Source: JBFXAM01 sp050184295
GTDB lineage: Bacteria > Planctomycetota > Phycisphaerae > UBA1845 > Fen-1342
DNA length: 45,341 bases
NCBI GenBank assembly: GCA_050184295.1
Contig: JBFXAM010000027.1
Location: 1-45,341, forward strand
Direction: 5' to 3'
The translations under genes and the position numbers were made by a program. The notes under the pieces were generated by a model. That model ran no database searches, had not been told where the DNA came from, and worked only from the letters and a program-made list of their open reading frames with translations. Of the stretch, positions 43,185-45,341 are shown one piece after another. Positions within the stretch are counted from its first letter, which is position 1, and each line of letters begins with the position of its first letter.

Positions 43185-45074
43185 TCAGCGCCCAATGACC
43201 CGCTCGTCCATCGCCATGAGCCGGACCATCTCGAACACGTGCTGCGGCTGGTAGCGCGAATCGCCGAGGTGGAACGCGAGCCAGCCGCCCTGGTCGAGGA
43301 CTTCGACGTAGATGTCGCGTTCCTCCGTCGTGAGCGGGAGATGGAACACGCGCGCGATCGCGTCGACGATCTGTCCGCGGACGTCGCGCTGATTCCAGGT
43401 GTCGCGCGGCGGCAGCAGGTGATACGGCAGCGTGGAAACGCGGTCGGGGCCGAATTCCATGGTGCGGCTGAGCGTGCGCACGCGGTTCAGCGTCCACTGG
43501 TCCTTGAGCCACGCTTCGTTCTCGTGCCAGCCTTCGACGCCGGGCGGATTCAGCAGTTCCTGTCCGGAGCCGTAGAGGTCGAACACGACGCGGTCGAGCT
43601 GAAAGCCCTGCGAGTCGGCGCTATGGACGTGCATGTCGAGCGTGCGGGCCCAGCCGACGAACTGCTCGACCGGCGAGCTGATCTGGTTGCCGCGCGCCTC
43701 GGGGCTGAACAGCGCCTGGCTGGTGAGAATCCTGCGGACCAGCGGCGCGATCTCGAAGTTTCCGGCGCGGAACTCCGTCGCCAGCTCGTCGAGAACCGCG
43801 TCGCTGGGATGATCGTGGACAAAGCACGCGAACAGGTTTCGCGCGACGTAGCGCGTCGCCTCGGGCTGCGCGAGCGTCAGGTCGATCACGGTGTCATAGC
43901 TGTAGTTCAGCGCGCCCGCGGTGCGGGTCGGGAAGATGAGCTTGGGCGTCTCGTCGTGGTTGAGCAGGTCGAAGATCGGGCGCGCGTCGCGGCCGCTCTG
44001 ACGCAGCAGCGTGATGCCGGTGAAGGCGCGGGCGCCCTCGCGGATGTCCTGCTCGGTGTAGAGCGTGTCGCGCCCGAGCGTGAAGAGCTCCCAGAACTCG
44101 CGCGTGTAGTTCTCGTTGGGGTTGTCCTTGGGGCTGTTGCCGTTGTCCAGCCAGATCAGCATGAGCGGATCGAGCGTGAGCGCTTCGAGAAACTCGCGGT
44201 AGTTGCCGAGCGCGTATGTGCGCAGCATGCGCCAGTGCAGGACGGCGAGGTTGCGGTCGCCGTATTCGAGCACCCGCCGCGAGGTGGCGAAGCGATCGTG
44301 CCAGAACAGCGTCATGCGCTCGAGCAGCGGATTCGGTCCGTCGATCATGTAGAGCAGCCAGCGCTTGGGCAGGTTGTCCTGGTATTGGTCCGCCAGCGCG
44401 AGCAGCCAATCGGGATTGGCCTTCGCCGTGAGCAGGTCGTCGACCGTCGCACCCAGCCCGCGCGCGACCGCGGCCTGCACTTCTTCCGGCGTGGCGCCGA
44501 AGCCGGCGCGGCGTAGAAGGTGATATGCCTCGTCGCTGGTGAGCGAGTCACGATAGGTGCTGACGGATTGCGGGCTGCCGGCAAACTCGGCGGCGACCTC
44601 GACGGTGAGCGTGGCGCTCGCCGACGCCGACCCACCGCGACCGTCGCGCACCGTCACACTGAATTGCAGGGCGCTGTTTTCGACGACGTCGGGCGCCGCG
44701 AAGGTGGTCTGGGCGTCGACGCTCGACGAGAGCGTGACGGCAGGACCGGCGGTCTGGGCCCATTCGAACGCGATCGGGTCGCCGTCGGAGTCGGTCGAGC
44801 CGCTGGCGTCGAGCGTGACGGTGACTCCGGGTCGGATGCCGCTGGGTGGTGCGAACGACAGGCTGGCGATCGGCGGTTGGTTTTCGGGCTCGGCGCCGGA
44901 GCCGCCGCCGCCCCCGCCTCCACCGTCTGTGCCGCCGCCGCCGCCGGTGTCGCCGGGTACGCCATCGAGCGGTTCACCGCCGCCGGGGTCGAGCCCCGTG
45001 GGACATCCGCCGAGCGCAGCGAGCGCGAGCAGCGCGGCCGTGAGCGTTCCAAGTTGCAGACCGTTCCGAGTCAT
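43185..45074 (-). CDS. DUF1800 lipoprotein with N-terminal PKD/Ig-like domain
   Basis: The 629-residue protein starts with a lipoprotein signal (LLALAALGGC, Cys24) and is followed by a Gly-rich linker. A PKD/cadherin-like domain (about 68-160) reads PPIASLSFAPPSGIRPGVTVTLDASGS split by family convention, with GDPIAFEWAQTAGPAVTL. The DUF1800 domain (about 178-600) follows: AYHLLRRAGFGATPEEV, RMTLFWHDRFATS, NPNENYTREFWELFTLG, DIREGARAFTG and NPPGVEGW. Its function is unknown, but it is nearly always next to DUF1501. ATG at 45074 has a strong GGAGAGGAG 6 bases upstream. It is the first gene of the DUF1800-DUF1501-dehydrogenase-like minus-strand cluster. Confidence 0.93.
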   Translation of the reverse strand: MTRNGLQLGTLTAALLALAALGGCPTGLDPGGGEPLDGVPGDTGGGGGTDGGGGGGGGSGAEPENQPPIASLSFAPPSGIRPGVTVTLDASGSTDSDGDPIAFEWAQTAGPAVTLSSSVDAQTTFAAPDVVENSALQFSVTVRDGRGGSASASATLTVEVAAEFAGSPQSVSTYRDSLTSDEAYHLLRRAGFGATPEEVQAAVARGLGATVDDLLTAKANPDWLLALADQYQDNLPKRWLLYMIDGPNPLLERMTLFWHDRFATSRRVLEYGDRNLAVLHWRMLRTYALGNYREFLEALTLDPLMLIWLDNGNSPKDNPNENYTREFWELFTLGRDTLYTEQDIREGARAFTGITLLRQSGRDARPIFDLLNHDETPKLIFPTRTAGALNYSYDTVIDLTLAQPEATRYVARNLFACFVHDHPSDAVLDELATEFRAGNFEIAPLVRRILTSQALFSPEARGNQISSPVEQFVGWARTLDMHVHSADSQGFQLDRVVFDLYGSGQELLNPPGVEGWHENEAWLKDQWTLNRVRTLSRTMEFGPDRVSTLPYHLLPPRDTWNQRDVRGQIVDAIARVFHLPLTTEERDIYVEVLDQGGWLAFHLGDSRYQPQHVFEMVRLMAMDERVIGR

Positions 45075-45298
45075 GACGCGCTCCTCTCCGATACCCCATC
45101 GCGTCCGCGATCTCGGGTCGCATGTCGGCGCGCTGCGACGCAGGCCGCGCGTGCGCCTGGCCGGCGCGCCGTCGAAATGCCGCGCGCCGCGCCCGCGGGT
45201 CGACCGCGGTGCGCCCGTAAATCTTCCCTCGTCCCGTGGGAGTCGCAGGCTGGAAGTGTCTCGCGGCCTTTCGGTCGCGCCCTCGCCCTCGAACGAGA

Positions 45299-45328
45299 AC
45301 CCTAGCTTACCCCACGCCCGGGATGCAA
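45299..45328 (-). promoter_or_regulatory. Weak promoter candidate for the DUF1800 cluster
   Basis: On the minus strand, TTGCAT (45328-45323) and TAGGGT (45304-45299) are 18 bp apart. The -10 is poor. No other promoter-like sequence was noticed in the 267 bases upstream of the DUF1800 gene (45075-45341), which hold no gene. Confidence 0.25.
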
Positions 45329-45341
45329 CTAATCCGCGCGA

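Overview
This is about 45 kb of very GC-rich bacterial DNA. Several traits point to the Planctomycetota, probably a Phycisphaerae-like lineage: a DUF1800/DUF1501 secreted pair, a PEP-CTERM protein, twin dockerin-like GDxNCDGRVDNFDID tails, a histone-like K/A/P-rich tail on a DksA-family protein, and a long Thermus-type isocitrate dehydrogenase. This assignment is an inference from gene content; no rRNA, tRNA or CRISPR array was found.

Layout. 1-3.7 kb (minus): lspA (cut by the window edge), a DksA/TraR-like gene behind a near-consensus sigma-70 promoter, a degenerate tandem-repeat spacer, and an amino-acid permease. 3.8-7.1 kb (plus): a GH36-like secreted glycosidase with an NPCBM domain, then arfB. 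7.1-9.7 kb (minus): two secreted proteins, one PEP-CTERM. 10.1-11.6 kb: a DUF418 membrane protein. 11.7-15 kb: a globin-coupled histidine kinase overlapping an NtrC-type regulator, with a divergent pseudo-receiver gene. 15.5-18.1 kb: dnaX-ybaB-recR, with an A10 slippage tract in dnaX. 18.4-19.1 kb: a broken ORF and an XRE regulator. 19.1-24.2 kb (minus): purE-purK, a lower-GC pair of nuclease-like genes, and icd. 24.4-33.4 kb: an M14 peptidase, comEC, a LysM lipoprotein and recG. 33.4-38.6 kb: a six-haem cytochrome and a second secreted protein with the same dockerin-like tail. 39-40.1 kb: ada. 40.2-45.1 kb (minus): DUF1800, DUF1501 and a glucose/sorbosone dehydrogenase-like protein.

The most interesting inference is a sigma-54 regulon. 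The same 16-base -24/-12 promoter (CTGGCACGCCGCGTGC) lies upstream of the pseudo-receiver gene and of the multihaem cytochrome gene, about 19 kb apart. Each promoter is preceded by a pair of related GAAAtyCCCCA boxes spaced exactly 22 bp apart. The only sigma-54 activator in the window is the NtrC-type regulator partnered with the globin-coupled kinase. This suggests a gas- or redox-sensing circuit that controls a multihaem cytochrome. Two other points stand out: the likely tau/gamma slippage site in dnaX, and a methylase-less BglII-like/ExE nuclease pair that looks horizontally acquired.
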